A stretch of 41,490 bases of DNA from Stentor coeruleus (lineage: Eukaryota; Ciliophora; Heterotrichea; Heterotrichida; Stentoridae), in the NCBI GenBank assembly GCA_001970955.1, contig MPUH01000654.1, positions 1 through 41,490 of the forward strand, given 5' to 3'. The position numbers and the translations under genes are program-made. The notes beneath the pieces were generated by a model. It saw only the letters and a list, made by a program, of their open reading frames with translations. It made no database searches and was not told the origin of the DNA. Of the stretch, positions 17,826 to 28,845 are shown in pieces (position 1 is the first letter of the stretch; each line of letters starts with the position of its first letter).

Positions 17826-19349
17826 TTATAATTTTTCATCAATTGTGTCCTCCACTTCTCTCAAAGTAGCATGAGGACTTAAACTAAGCATTTTCTTAAT
17901 CTTTGATATCAAAGTATTAACATTTTTTCTCTCCTCACATATTTTTCTAACCTCTTCATACGAGTCAGCCTCATTGATTCCAAGCATCAATGCTATTTTT
18001 CGTGTAAAATCTCCACCATCAAGTTTCTTTTTTATAACCAAATATTCTTCAATAACTTTACGAATATATTTCCAGATATCCTTTGTACTAATCATTGTAT
18101 TTTGTGGGGCTAAAACTTTAAGAAGCTGCTCTAAACGTATTTGAAGTTTCTCACATTGTTTAAGCTTATGTAATCTAGGCATGATATCTGAATTTTGGCA
18201 TTTGAGATAGTTTGAAATGCTGGTTATGATTTTATTAGATGAACAAGATCTTTTTCTTGATTTAGATCTTTCCCTTTCTATTTCTTTTGGTCTATGAGGA
18301 ATCGTGCTTTTTTCGGTTAGTTCTATATTAATATGTTTCAATCGGGCTATTTCTTCTTTTAGTTTATGTTCACGATAATCTTGATTTGGATCTTTTTTAG
18401 AATTAGATGCTTCATTAAGCATAAATGCAAGCTCCTTATTCTCTTGTATCAAATCATAAATTTGTTTATCTTTTTTCTCTAACTGAAATCTTAAGTCAAT
18501 ATTCAACCCTTGATCTTGTTTTAAATGATTAGCAAATAAAGTTAATTCATTATTATTCGATAAAAGCTCTGCATTTTGTCTCTCAAGGCTATTAATTCGG
18601 TTAATAAGCTCATCAATTTGTGACTTTTTTATCTCAAGAGGAGGCATAGAATTTTACTAAACTTGTCCTTGTAAGTAACTAATTTGATTCGAATAATTTT
18701 CTATTTTTTCCTGCAAAGACAATNTAGAATTTTTCTGAACTTGTCCTTGTAAGTAACTAATTTGATTCGAATAATTTTCTATTTTTTCCTGCAAAGACAA
18801 TATTATCGATTTATACTCCTCGATCTTCTCATCACAGTAATTTTTCTTCAAATTCATTATTTCTTCAGTCAGTGTAGCTTGCCGGGCATTCATACTCGCT
18901 ATAATTTCATCTTTTTTTACAACCCGCTGTTCTAGTTTTCTAACATTTTCCCTCTCATGTTCTAATAGTAAAGCCAATTCAGAATTTTCTCTGTTTTCAT
19001 TTATTTTAAAACTAGATATGTCTTTGATTTCATCGCTTGTAAAATTTGAGATTATTTTGTTACTGTGCGGGCCTTGAAATGATGTGTTAGAGAAGCTATT
19101 TTCATCACGGATATATTCATAATTGTATTTTTGATGGTTGTCGAATGGGTTTCTTACTAGAGTATTTGATTTTTCTACTTCGTAATTAGTTTCTAGATAT
19201 GCTCCAAGTCCTCTAGGATCTAAAGTTTTTAGTTCAGGTTCTGTTTTTAATAGAGATTGATAATCTTTGTTGTAAGTGTCGCTGGTGAAGCTTCGGATTG
19301 CGCTACGAATGTTGGAAATTTTATCTTCAAATGAGTATGTTTCAGTCAT
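17826..19349 (-). CDS. coiled-coil protein, interrupted by a 78-base duplication with an N
   Basis: Probably one gene. The 5' frame (19349-18657) and the 3' frame (18647-17826) are in the same phase, separated only by TAG TAA at the end of the second copy of a 78-base direct repeat (about 18656-18800) that contains an N at 18724. In the other copy the same place reads CAG AAA. Collapsing the repeat gives an uninterrupted protein of about 481 residues, joining YLQGQVQKNS to MPPLEIKKSQIDELINRINS. The first 130 residues are non-helical; from about residue 125 it is mostly coiled coil (LALLLEHERENVRKLEQRVV, INSLERQNAELLSNNNELTL, DLIQENKELAFMLNEASNSK). A basic RSKSRKRSCSSNK patch precedes a final helical part. 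Function unknown; perhaps cytoskeletal or basal-body associated. Confidence 0.7.
18656..18800. repeat. 78-base direct duplication with ambiguous base
   Basis: Two nearly identical copies offset by 78 bases, for example CTTGTCCTTGTAAGTAAC starting at 18662 and again at 18740. The only N in the window, at 18724, sits where they meet. The copies differ at two bases that turn CAG AAA into TAG TAA on the gene strand. This looks like a gap-closing or assembly artefact. Confidence 0.85.
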
Positions 19350-20128
19350 TTTTTAAAATATTTTAGATTTTTTTGTAGCATATGATTTGATTATTTTTTA
19401 TTGTTTTTGATTTTTATGATAAAAGTCACTGTTTAAAGAGACATTACTTTATTTTGGGTAACTTCCTTTTCTTCAAAATTTGATTATTTTTTAATATCAT
19501 AAGTTAGGAAAATAATAATTATTTTAACCAACAAAAACAAATTCATTCAATTTAGTACATGCAAAGTGTAATCAATAAAAGTATGAAAGTATGAAAGTAT
19601 GCTTATACTAAACAGCATATGTGCTTATATTCTAATATTTACATAACTTTTTAAATGCAAAATAAAAGCATATAATATAGTAAACTAAAAAACTACAAGC
19701 ATTAGCTATATATATCGATTTCATGAGCCATATAAATTTTACAACTCCTGCAAATATTAATTCTATTGAATACTTTACCATATCTTATCAAGTAATACAT
19801 ATACTCTTAATTTAAAAGTTTTATATAAAAAAGATTATTATATAACAGATTATTATAAAAGCTGCTATTCCACATTATTCTCATCAAAGCAATCATATTC
19901 CTAATATCTATCTCAATTTATTATTTCATAAAAGCCATTCACATCAATACTCAAAAATTTTAACATAAAATAACTATCCTAACCCTCAATACCAAAAGTT
20001 TATGTTTTCTAAAATACCCTCCTTCATCTTAGTACATTCCCATTCAACATCTTCAACCTTTTACCCATAAAAAATCTCCATTTTCACTATCAATCATATA
20101 GTCTTTTCCATATTTGACACGTAATAAA
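19350..20128. other. intergenic with G-poor leader of the DnaJ gene
   Basis: About 780 bases between divergent genes. A short tandem repeat of GTATGAAA lies at 19581-19600. The last 180-200 bases before the DnaJ start are almost free of G on the + strand but rich in C, a leader type seen before other genes here. No further gene is recognised. Confidence 0.5.
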
Positions 20129-21643
20129 ATGTACAAAATCCTAATCATAGGTGTTTTGTGCTTAGCCGTCTTCGCTGATGAAGATTACTACAAAATCCTC
20201 GGAATACCTCGTAATGCAGATGAAAAAGCTATCAAAAAAGCCTTCAAAAAGCTCACTCTCAAATACCATCCTGACAAAAATCTTGACAACAAAGAAGAAG
20301 CTGAAGAGAAATTCATGAAAATCGCCAATGCATATGAAGTGCTGTCAGACCCAGAAAAAAGGAAAATTTATGACACCCAAGGGGAAGAAGGTTTGAAAAG
20401 AAATGGCCAAGGTGGGAATCAAGGACCTTTTAATGCTGAGAACATTTTTTCACAGTTTTTCCGAAATGCTGGAGGAGGTTTTGGTGGTGGGGGTTTTGGT
20501 GGTGGAGGTTTTAATATCAAATTCGATATGGGTGGTGGAGGAGGTTTTAAACAAACTTTTACCTCTGGAGGCCAGAAACAACAAGAGCCTGAACCTCAAG
20601 TTGAGAATTTTTTTACCAATACTGATGTTGTTGAACTAAACCTAGGGAATTTAAAAATGCTTTATAGAAGAAATGAAATTTGGATGATACTTTTCTATAA
20701 CCCTGCACAAAAAGCATCAAAAGATCTTAAAGATGAATGGATAAATATTGCACATAAACTATATGGGACTATTAAAATCGCAGCAGTTAATTGTGATGAA
20801 GATGAAGAACTATGTGAAGAATATGATGTCAAAATAACTCCAACTGTTTTATATTTCCCTGATAATACAGCTTTGAAGCATGAAGAGTATAAAGGGGAGA
20901 AAAACTTTCAGAAAATCAGCGACTTCGCTGTAGGTAAAATGCAAAGCTTTGTTAGATTTGTTAATAGTAACAACTATCAGGAGTTCTTGGAAAGTGAACC
21001 AGATTCATCTAAGATTTTGTTGTTTACTGAAAAGAAAATAACCCCACCTTTGTTGAAAGCTCTAAGCAAAGAATTCAAAGGGAAAGTTTTATTTGGTGAA
21101 GTGAGAAGTTCAGATAATAAACTGATTACTGAGTTTAATATAGAGAAATTCCCAACACTTGTTGGGATATCTGATCCACTTAATGTGTATAGTGGGGATA
21201 TTAACAGAGATAAATTGGAAAAGTGGGTTAGGGATTTTATGTATTCAAATAAAGGAGCTAAAGAGAAAAATTATAAGGAAATGACTAGAGGACTTGCTTT
21301 GACTGGGAAATGTGGAGCTTCTGATTCTAGTTTGTGTTTTATTTGGATGATGGGAAAAGATGATAATATTAGTAAAGAGATACTTAAAAGCCTTTCTGAA
21401 GTTTTTGCTAGAGACCCAATAAGCTTTTACTGGCTGGATGCTGAGAAATATAAAAGCTATGCTGATGCTTTTGAAGGGAATATAGTGATTTTGAGAGGGA
21501 AAAGAAAAAAGTATATCAAAGTGGATTGTGAGCTTAAGATGGAATGCATGGTAGAAGTTGCTACGTTGGCGATTTCTGGACAAGGAGATTATAGAAAGAT
21601 TGATGTGCTGCCAGAACTACAGGAAAACAAGAATGATTTATAA
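20129..21643 (+). CDS. ER DnaJ protein with thioredoxin-like domain(s)
   Basis: A 504-residue secretory-pathway co-chaperone. The start is ATG 20129, which gives a clean signal peptide ([16 protein letters not shown]) followed at once by a J domain ([20 protein letters not shown]) with HPD at 47-49. A Gly/Phe-rich linker follows (about residues 95-150, with [11 protein letters not shown]). From about residue 165 there is a thioredoxin-like fold: [51 protein letters not shown] with the cis-Pro. The CxxC active site is replaced by PAQKAS, so it cannot act as a disulfide oxidoreductase there. A second redox-dead thioredoxin-like repeat may follow. The architecture resembles DNAJC10/DNAJC16-type proteins. 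The last four residues, KNDL, look like a variant KDEL retrieval signal. J domains stimulate Hsp70, here presumably BiP. Confidence 0.9.
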   Translation: MYKILIIGVLCLAVFADEDYYKILGIPRNADEKAIKKAFKKLTLKYHPDKNLDNKEEAEEKFMKIANAYEVLSDPEKRKIYDTQGEEGLKRNGQGGNQGPFNAENIFSQFFRNAGGGFGGGGFGGGGFNIKFDMGGGGGFKQTFTSGGQKQQEPEPQVENFFTNTDVVELNLGNLKMLYRRNEIWMILFYNPAQKASKDLKDEWINIAHKLYGTIKIAAVNCDEDEELCEEYDVKITPTVLYFPDNTALKHEEYKGEKNFQKISDFAVGKMQSFVRFVNSNNYQEFLESEPDSSKILLFTEKKITPPLLKALSKEFKGKVLFGEVRSSDNKLITEFNIEKFPTLVGISDPLNVYSGDINRDKLEKWVRDFMYSNKGAKEKNYKEMTRGLALTGKCGASDSSLCFIWMMGKDDNISKEILKSLSEVFARDPISFYWLDAEKYKSYADAFEGNIVILRGKRKKYIKVDCELKMECMVEVATLAISGQGDYRKIDVLPELQENKNDL

Positions 21644-21866
21644 TAAATTAAGCTTTATAATGAAGATTTTGAATTTTTATTAATTGAATAGAAAGGTATT
21701 TTATTTCGTCTTGAAATTTTGTAGGATATATAGTGCTGATATGTTGCTTACAGATATTAATTCATGCAAATTATCATAGAATTGCAAAGTGTTAATTTTT
21801 GTTTAAGATATTTTTTATATTGGAAGTAAAATATTTGAAATTTATTACTAGATATAGAAAATCACT

Positions 21867-22043
21867 CTATGTTTTAATATAATAGGCATTTAATAAATTC
21901 TCATATATCTCCATATTAATAGAATTCCAACTTCCTTCACTACTTAATAAATTCATTCTTTTTTTCAGGTTTCGACTTGAGATTGATTTTAAAATTTGCC
22001 ATATCATTTCGATCAGATGTATATCAGGAGAACTTGTAGGACT
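21867..22043 (-). mobile_element. Tc1/mariner/IS630-type transposase remnant
   Basis: A 58-codon open stretch on the minus strand encodes the end of a DDE transposase. It reads SPTSSPDIHLIEMIWQILKS, matching the signature SPDLNPIENxWxxLK that carries the last catalytic acidic residue (Glu in IEMIW). It continues with EGSWNSINMEIYENLLNAYY, like the family's W-sip-e-nLi tail, and ends at TAG 21867-21869. Upstream the frame is broken by stops (TAA just before SPT). No start, no other catalytic Asp and no terminal inverted repeats were found. It is a dead fragment retained in the somatic chromosome. Confidence 0.7.
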
Positions 22044-22342
22044 TTAGTAGACACTATCCTAAGCTTTCTAAATTTTGTTTGAGCTTGAAAAAAAAAACAA
22101 GAATTTCCCTAAAAATAATTTTGAAGAATTAAGCATTTATGATTTTAAACATCCTAAAAAATTACTTTAGAGCTCAAATATATTTCTAAAGCTTTACACT
22201 TATTATTTCTATTAAAAATTATTTAAAAAAAAACCCTTACCATTCTTTAAATTTCTTATAAGATTGAATATTTTATATAAGCATCATTTAAATTACTTTA
22301 ACATACATAACTAGATTATTTATAGATTTAGTGATTTAAAAT

Positions 22343-25300
22343 ATGTCTGAAATTTTCCCAAAGCGACCTAATCCTAATACCTTTTACCTAAACGAGTCAA
22401 TGTGTAGTCTAAATGCTAATACAGTAATAAAACAAACAAGTAAATCCCCAACTGTGTTAATAACAGGTAAAAAAATATCATCTTCAATACAAGTCCCAGC
22501 TACATTTAGAGAGAGGTCGCTTCCAAGTAGAATTTTCATGAAAAAACCGACACAAGAAAAAATCCAATCTCCAAAAAAAAGCACTTCAAACTCTTATAAA
22601 CACTGTTCAATATCAGTGAAAAAACAGTGTAAAGAAACCAAAAGCATATTTAAAAAACATCATTCATTAAGAAAATCTTTTAATATCAGTCCACCTCAAG
22701 TCAAAATAGAAAAGCCAATTAGAATAATTAGAATTCCCCAAACAGAAACTCTAATAAAAAAAAATCCTTCACCTACGCAAACAACTTTTCGGCCCAAGTT
22801 TCTTCAGATAATCAAAAGTTCTTTAAAAAAAGAAAAAAAAAAGAAGATCAGAAAATCTAAACAAAAACGTGGAATCGCTGAAATGAAGGAATTTAAAAGA
22901 CAAGAGTTGTGTAATCAAAATATTCAAATACGATATTTTAATTCGAAATGTAAAAAAGTTAAATTAAAACACAAATATTGTTGGGGTGTAGATCAAAGTA
23001 GATTTAAAGACCCAATTTATATAAAAGATAACATAAAAAGTAAAGCTAAATCTAAATCTCCAGAAAGAGTGCAAACGGGACTTGATATAATAAGAGAAAT
23101 TCAGCTTGAAATAGGATATCCACATATACATTCTAGGGCTTTAAGTCAAGATCATTATTTGGGAAATTTATTAGAAATAAAATGTAATAATGAAGAATCA
23201 CGTATTAATAGCCCTTTGAACAACCATGATAAATATATTTTACAGAAATCAAAACATCAAAAACACAAAAAAATACTTGAATATATGCGAAAAAAAGACC
23301 AGAACCGTAAAGAAAATTTTTTAAATGAAGATCTGTATAAGTTCGCAGAAGACTCAAGAATAAAATCTCAACTACATAATCTTGAAATGTTTTACAAGTT
23401 TTTAAATAAAAAATCCAAAGGGAAAAAGCTTAAAAGGAAACAAGGGAAAACCAAAAGACTTAGAAGTTCTGATTTCGGACCTAAAACAGAAGCGAATTTT
23501 ATTGAAGACAAAGATTTGAATTTAATATATGAGACTAAGTCAAACAAAAATCCTCATGAAAACTCAAGGTATTATAAACCATATAGGGAAAATGATGAAT
23601 CAAATAGAGAAAAATCTGCAATAATAAACTTACCTATAGAGAAAAACAATAAGTTTACATTAAAAAATTCTAAGGAAATTGATATTTTTACACTTGCTGC
23701 TATAAAAATCCAAGCACATATTAGAAGATTTCTTGTACAGAGAAGATTGAAAAGAAAACTTGAGTTTACTTCTGCTATTAAACAAATTAAGGATATTTTA
23801 ACTAGAACTCCTCAGAATGAGATAAAATCGATATCGAATGTTTTAGATAAAAATTTGAATGAGAATATACAAATAAATAACCAGCTTCAGATTGATATAT
23901 CGTCTAGTAGACAAAACTCTAGAAGTTCTTTAGCTAATAATAAACCTGTTATTAATGATTCATTTATTATTGAAGATAATATTATTTTGTTACAAGAGAA
24001 TGAAGAGAAAAACAAGTATCAGGAAAAACTTAAAGAACAAGTTATTATTAGAGAAGCCCAATTGCATAGTTTAGAATATTTAAAACAAAAAGAAATCCAG
24101 GATGTGAAAAATGTTATAGAACATATTGGGCAAAATGATGAATTAAGTAAAATACTTAGTATGATTATTGATAAAAGGTATAACCAATTATCAGCTTTAT
24201 TTGAAGATAGTATGGAAAAACCTGAAAAAGATTTGATTGATGATATGGGTACCGAAGAAAGGAAAAAATTTGAAAGCGAACTACAAGAAAAATGCGTTAA
24301 AATTGCAAAAAAAATTAAAGATGAGTCGAAAAATATTGATGATCTTATCGAAAGTTTCGTAAGCCAAACCGAAACGGAAATCTTCATAGAACCTCAACCA
24401 GTAATATATAAACCTAAAACCCAAGTGTCAATTATAAGTTATGAAGAAAGTGATATTCAACATTGTCCTGAAAGTGATTCACATAATGCATCAATTATAT
24501 CCCCATTACCAAGAGATTCAACTTTTATCCAAGAATCTACAATAAAAAATCTATCAAGTGATGAAGAACATCCTGATAGTATCAACATGTTAGAAGAATT
24601 TCAATTTTTAACACCTAATTCTTCAAGGTCTGGAAAAGATATGCAAAGGGTTCATATCCTATCCCCTAATTCTAACAACAAATTTTTACAGCATCAATTC
24701 AACAAAGAAAGTCCTGAAAGTTTAAAAAAGCCCCCAAAAGCTCCAGAGGTTCAAACAATAACTCAAAAGGATAAAATAAAAAATAAAGAAATTTTCATAG
24801 AAGAGAGTTCGTTAGAAATATCTAATTCAAATCCCCCTGATAGTTTGTTATTAGAAAATTTCCAATTAGTAAGTGCTTCAATGACCCCAGATAGTTGTAT
24901 GAAAATGCTTCAAGTTGATACAAACAGTGACTTATTCTCAAACAATTCTAAATTTCAATTCTATCTTGATTCTTATGATGATAACCCCAAACTCATGCCT
25001 AATTGCAATCATCCAGATGGTATACTTTTAAACCCAAATTCATATGAATATTATCCAGAACGTCCTTCAGCTCGTTTGAATTATTTTGATAGTGAACGTC
25101 AGTCACCTTATACAAATTCATCACCTGGAATTGGCAGTACAAGTGAAAATGATCTTCCAGCCGAAGAAAGCAGTAGTATTGAATGGGTGATTAATATTCA
25201 AAATAAAATCACCCCTGAGTTTATTATCGACATATCTGAAAATATTATTTTTCAATTGTTTAATGAAGATCAGAGTATTTTCCAAAGACCTGAAATAAAT

Positions 25301-26080
25301 ATAAGTAATATTCCAAATGTTTTAGTGCCTAATTTTATTACTCAAAATCAGTTAAAAACAGGCCCAGATGAAGTTAAAGCTTATGTTGTTAATATTTTCA
25401 AATATTCAGACCTTGATGAAATTATTAAGAATTTACAAATACCTTTAAGGAAAAATCCTTTAGAACTTTTACAGAAATTACAGGATGACGATATTGGAAG
25501 TATTATTGAAATTGAATGGGTTTGTGTACCAGAAATATTGAATATTTATACTTACCTACATATTGAAAATCTTAAATCAGAATCTTATGAAAAGTCAACT
25601 TTAGTAAATCTTTTAACAAATAAAGAATTGCTTATAATTGAAGCTGAACATATACATAATAAACTTATATTTGATGCTACTAATGAAGCCTTACAAAAGT
25701 TTAGACTTCATGGACTAAAAGGATTACCTTTACCTTGGAGTCAAGATTCTCATTGTTTTAGTAGGGTTAATTCACTTGATAAAATTATTCAGGCTGTAAC
25801 TGAAATAGTATATCAATGGAGTAAAATGCAAGTTGGTAAACAATATAATGAAGATTTGTTTTTGTCTAATCAGATTCTTGATGATGAACTTTTTAAGCAA
25901 GTTAGAGAAGAGAGATTAGCAAATATGTTAATTGATGAAATTATAGAAAAAGATATATGTTGGATTAACTACGAGTATGAGGAAGTTCAAGTTAAAATTG
26001 ACTTAGCAGATATAATTTTAGAAAGCCTAGCCGATGAAACTATTGAACTATTGGGTTATAATAATAAAATCTTAGACTAA
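22343..26080 (+). CDS. large IQ-motif protein with DUF4378-like C terminus
   Basis: A single uninterrupted frame of 1245 residues. The first 440 residues are very basic and Ser/Lys/Asn-rich. An IQ calmodulin-binding motif sits near residues 450-475 (AAIKIQAHIRRFLVQRRLKR). A coiled-coil or acidic region follows, then a long disordered Ser/Pro/Asn-rich part. The last 200 residues are folded and resemble DUF4378: IEAEHIHNKLIFDATNEALQ, then LDKIIQAVTEIVYQWSKM, ERLANMLIDEIIEKDICWIN and IDLADIILESLADETIELLG. That domain is found at the end of plant TRM proteins and the centrosomal CEP350, which recruit microtubule-organising complexes. A basal-body or cortical scaffold role is therefore a reasonable inference. 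Its stop lies 11 bases from the convergent gene's stop. Confidence 0.8.
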   Translation: MSEIFPKRPNPNTFYLNESMCSLNANTVIKQTSKSPTVLITGKKISSSIQVPATFRERSLPSRIFMKKPTQEKIQSPKKSTSNSYKHCSISVKKQCKETKSIFKKHHSLRKSFNISPPQVKIEKPIRIIRIPQTETLIKKNPSPTQTTFRPKFLQIIKSSLKKEKKKKIRKSKQKRGIAEMKEFKRQELCNQNIQIRYFNSKCKKVKLKHKYCWGVDQSRFKDPIYIKDNIKSKAKSKSPERVQTGLDIIREIQLEIGYPHIHSRALSQDHYLGNLLEIKCNNEESRINSPLNNHDKYILQKSKHQKHKKILEYMRKKDQNRKENFLNEDLYKFAEDSRIKSQLHNLEMFYKFLNKKSKGKKLKRKQGKTKRLRSSDFGPKTEANFIEDKDLNLIYETKSNKNPHENSRYYKPYRENDESNREKSAIINLPIEKNNKFTLKNSKEIDIFTLAAIKIQAHIRRFLVQRRLKRKLEFTSAIKQIKDILTRTPQNEIKSISNVLDKNLNENIQINNQLQIDISSSRQNSRSSLANNKPVINDSFIIEDNIILLQENEEKNKYQEKLKEQVIIREAQLHSLEYLKQKEIQDVKNVIEHIGQNDELSKILSMIIDKRYNQLSALFEDSMEKPEKDLIDDMGTEERKKFESELQEKCVKIAKKIKDESKNIDDLIESFVSQTETEIFIEPQPVIYKPKTQVSIISYEESDIQHCPESDSHNASIISPLPRDSTFIQESTIKNLSSDEEHPDSINMLEEFQFLTPNSSRSGKDMQRVHILSPNSNNKFLQHQFNKESPESLKKPPKAPEVQTITQKDKIKNKEIFIEESSLEISNSNPPDSLLLENFQLVSASMTPDSCMKMLQVDTNSDLFSNNSKFQFYLDSYDDNPKLMPNCNHPDGILLNPNSYEYYPERPSARLNYFDSERQSPYTNSSPGIGSTSENDLPAEESSSIEWVINIQNKITPEFIIDISENIIFQLFNEDQSIFQRPEINISNIPNVLVPNFITQNQLKTGPDEVKAYVVNIFKYSDLDEIIKNLQIPLRKNPLELLQKLQDDDIGSIIEIEWVCVPEILNIYTYLHIENLKSESYEKSTLVNLLTNKELLIIEAEHIHNKLIFDATNEALQKFRLHGLKGLPLPWSQDSHCFSRVNSLDKIIQAVTEIVYQWSKMQVGKQYNEDLFLSNQILDDELFKQVREERLANMLIDEIIEKDICWINYEYEEVQVKIDLADIILESLADETIELLGYNNKILD

Positions 26081-26091
26081 CATAACTATTA

Positions 26092-27747
26092 TTATGAGCT
26101 ATTTTTAATTGGCTTATAAGTATAATGCGCTTGTGATCTATTACCAGATTCCTTAAGTTGTTGTATAAGTACTTTCTTTTGATCTTCTAATTCGTTAATC
26201 CTATTATTCTGCACATAAACATGCTCTTGCATTTCATCATGTCTTTTCTTATAAATTTCCACATGTGCCTTCATCTCATCTTCATGATTAACTTGGCTTT
26301 TGATTTTGATTTTCAATTCTTCTATAAGATGATGTGCTACTTTTAACTCTTTTTCTATAGAATTCCTTGCTGCAACAGCTTGTAAAGCAATACGATCCTT
26401 ACGGTTTTTTTCTTCAAGTAACACTACAAACTTGTTTTTTTCTTTATCAAGTCCTTGAAGTGCTTCATTCATTCTTTCTTCAGTCAAAATTTTTTCATCA
26501 CGAATTTTCCTTTTCATAAATGCTTCATTTCTAAACATCATAGGCAAAAGCTCAGCATCTTGTCTGATATTTTTTATTTCCTGGCTGAGTTCTGAGTGAA
26601 GTCTTTCTGCTTCTTCAAGGCGGGGAAGATAGACTTCATTAATTTTCCCTAGTTTACTTTCAATCTGTTTAGCATGTTGTTTTAGTTGTAGATTTTCAGT
26701 TTCCAGGGCAAATTTTTCCATTGTAAGTTTCTGTATATTCTTACTATTATGTTCAATCAGTTGATCTTTTTCTTCTAAGTCCCTTTGCACTTGATGCCAT
26801 TCTCTCTTTTCTGGGTTCCTCATCTGGATTCTCAGTTTCTGAATTTCTTCCTCAAGTTTTTCTTTTTCTCTATACACATCTTCAAGTTGTACCCTCAAAC
26901 TATCAACTTTAGGCGACTTAAGATTTGTTTTCTATATAATCATTACATTCTTCAATTGAAAGTTATTTTCTATCAAACTTATAATACTAGAAAATTCTTC
27001 TGTTAACGACTCAAAAAGATTTGCAATATTTAATGCAGGCATTGGTTTTATAGAAGGATCATTTATAGGAGGTAGCTCAGGTACTTTTTTAGGATGAACA
27101 TATTCTGTCTTTGTAGGTAAATACCCATGCTTAGTTTTAAAAGCAAAAATATTTTGGACTGCTTCAAGAATATCCCCTTTAACATATCCTGCTTCTAAAA
27201 TATCCAAGTCCATCCAAAGGATAATTTTTCTATAAAGTAAAGCTTTTAATGCTTGTGAGATTAGATTGTCTCGTATTTCACAAACTTCAATAAAACTTTC
27301 TAATGATGCATCTTCTCCTTGGACTAAAATAGTTTTTATCATATTTAAAAGAGTACTTTTTAAGTTTTGGAGGACTAAATCCCAAGTTGCTAAGTAAAGA
27401 TTACGAAATTCACAGTTTTTAGGTATGTAGGTAAGGGTTTTAAGGACATTGATTATAGCTTTAAAGTCGTTGCTGTATTTTTCTGAGATTTTTAGTAATT
27501 TTTGTAAACTTTTTGTATTACCATAACTTATATTTGGTGTGTCTTGGAGAAGAGATTTGAGAAACTTACCATGTGAGTCTAGGTCTTTATAGAATGCGTC
27601 TATAGAATTTCTCCATGTCGCTATTCTTTGTGTTGTCTCTTGAGGATGAGTTTCTTCAGTTATTGTTGAATAGTCCTTTCGAGCTTCTTGTACTTTTTTC
27701 ATTGACGTTCTTAGAGTGCTGCTTACTTCAACAGTTTTATTTTTCAT
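26092..27747 (-). CDS. coiled-coil protein with helical N-terminal domain
   Basis: Two exons on the minus strand (27747-26947 and 26931-26092) joined by a 15-base intron, giving about 546 residues. Splicing joins ENNFQLKN to KTNLKSPKVDSLRVQLEDVY and continues a coiled coil. The N-terminal 270 residues form an all-helical region without a known signature (SIDAFYKDLDSHGKFLKSLL, CEFRNLYLATWDLVLQNLKS, ALLYRKIILWMDLDILEAGY). A Pro-rich linker (KKVPELPPINDPSIKPMPAL) follows, then about 270 residues of coiled coil (VYREKEKLEEEIQKLRIQMR, KFALETENLQLKQHAKQIES, HVEIYKKRHDEMQEHVYVQN). The layout is reminiscent of ciliary coiled-coil proteins such as TSNAXIP1, but I would not assign it by eye. Confidence 0.75.
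26932..26946 (-). other. 15-base intron
   Basis: On the minus strand GTAATGATTATATAG. It removes the TAG that ends the first exon frame and joins two coiled-coil exons in phase 0. The A at position 10 is conserved. Confidence 0.9.
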
Positions 27748-28845
27748 ATTTTCTTGTTATGTTTATAACTGACCTTGTCAGATAATTTTTAGTCTAGATA
27801 AGAATATTTTTGGTTATGAAAATTTGGAGATTAGGTAGGTAAGGATGATTTTATGAGGAGTTTGAGGAATATTTTAGGGTTTATTTGATTTTTTAGAATT
27901 AATTGAAGTTTATGGTATTATGTGAGTAAATGGCTAGTTATTGTTTTCTTGTGGATTGGTTATTAAGATTATAATGTTTGTATAAGGAGGATGCATAATA
28001 TTATTAGTTTATTTTGATAAAGATTATGGATATAAGGAAAATATTTTGATGTGCTTAGACTGGAGTTTATGAATTTTATCAAAATGGTTTTGATTTTTTT
28101 GTCGTTGGATTGAACTTTTGTTGGCTTTTTTGGATAAGATTTAGGTTAATATTTTGGCAATTTTTTAAGGCGGATTGGTTTATGTGATAATGATATTTTG
28201 TAGAACATAGACTGGTGTATTTTTATATGTAATTAAATTAAACTCTTTTTATTAGAGGAAATAATGAATATAATTTAATTTATGTTATAAAGATAGTAAA
28301 TAAAAATAAATTATCGTAATCCAAGTATTTATCATGATTTTAAATATATTCTTAGATGTATATCCCATAATAAATTATTTATACATAATTATTTATAATA
28401 ACAATTTAAGCATTTAAAATTAAACCTATTAATAATTTAAATTAGCATTATAAGATAATAATATATAAAAAGCTAACCTCTAAAAGTCATTAAGGCAATT
28501 TAGTTTTTAGCCATCAAATTCATTTATTGGATATGCTCATTTCAAGTGATTAAAGATTATTATAGTTCTATTTTATATTAATTGCTATATTTGTTATTTA
28601 TTATAACTCAACAAATCATATCTATGATATTTTTACCTAAATAGTGTACTAATGATTTAATAGCATGCATTTTCATAGCTAAAATTATAGAAAAATGATA
28701 AGAATAATGATTTTTGAAAGTATATGACTTTGTTTTTGTATGAATTTATAGAAATATATAGATAAATTAGCTAGGTTTTTAAATATAAAAAGTAAATATA
28801 AATTGCTAAGGTTAGACAAATTAATAACTACCACTGTAATAATAT
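27748..28845. other. divergent intergenic region
   Basis: About 1.1 kb between divergent genes. The left 400 bases are nearly free of C on the + strand (G-poor on the minus strand), which fits the leader of the minus-strand gene ending at 27747. The rest is very AT-rich, and I recognise no gene, RNA or repeat. Confidence 0.45.

Noticed and set aside
24019..24387. A 122-codon minus-strand frame inside the large IQ protein
   Set aside because: Ser/Ile/Phe-rich translation of an A-rich coding strand read backwards; no independent support.
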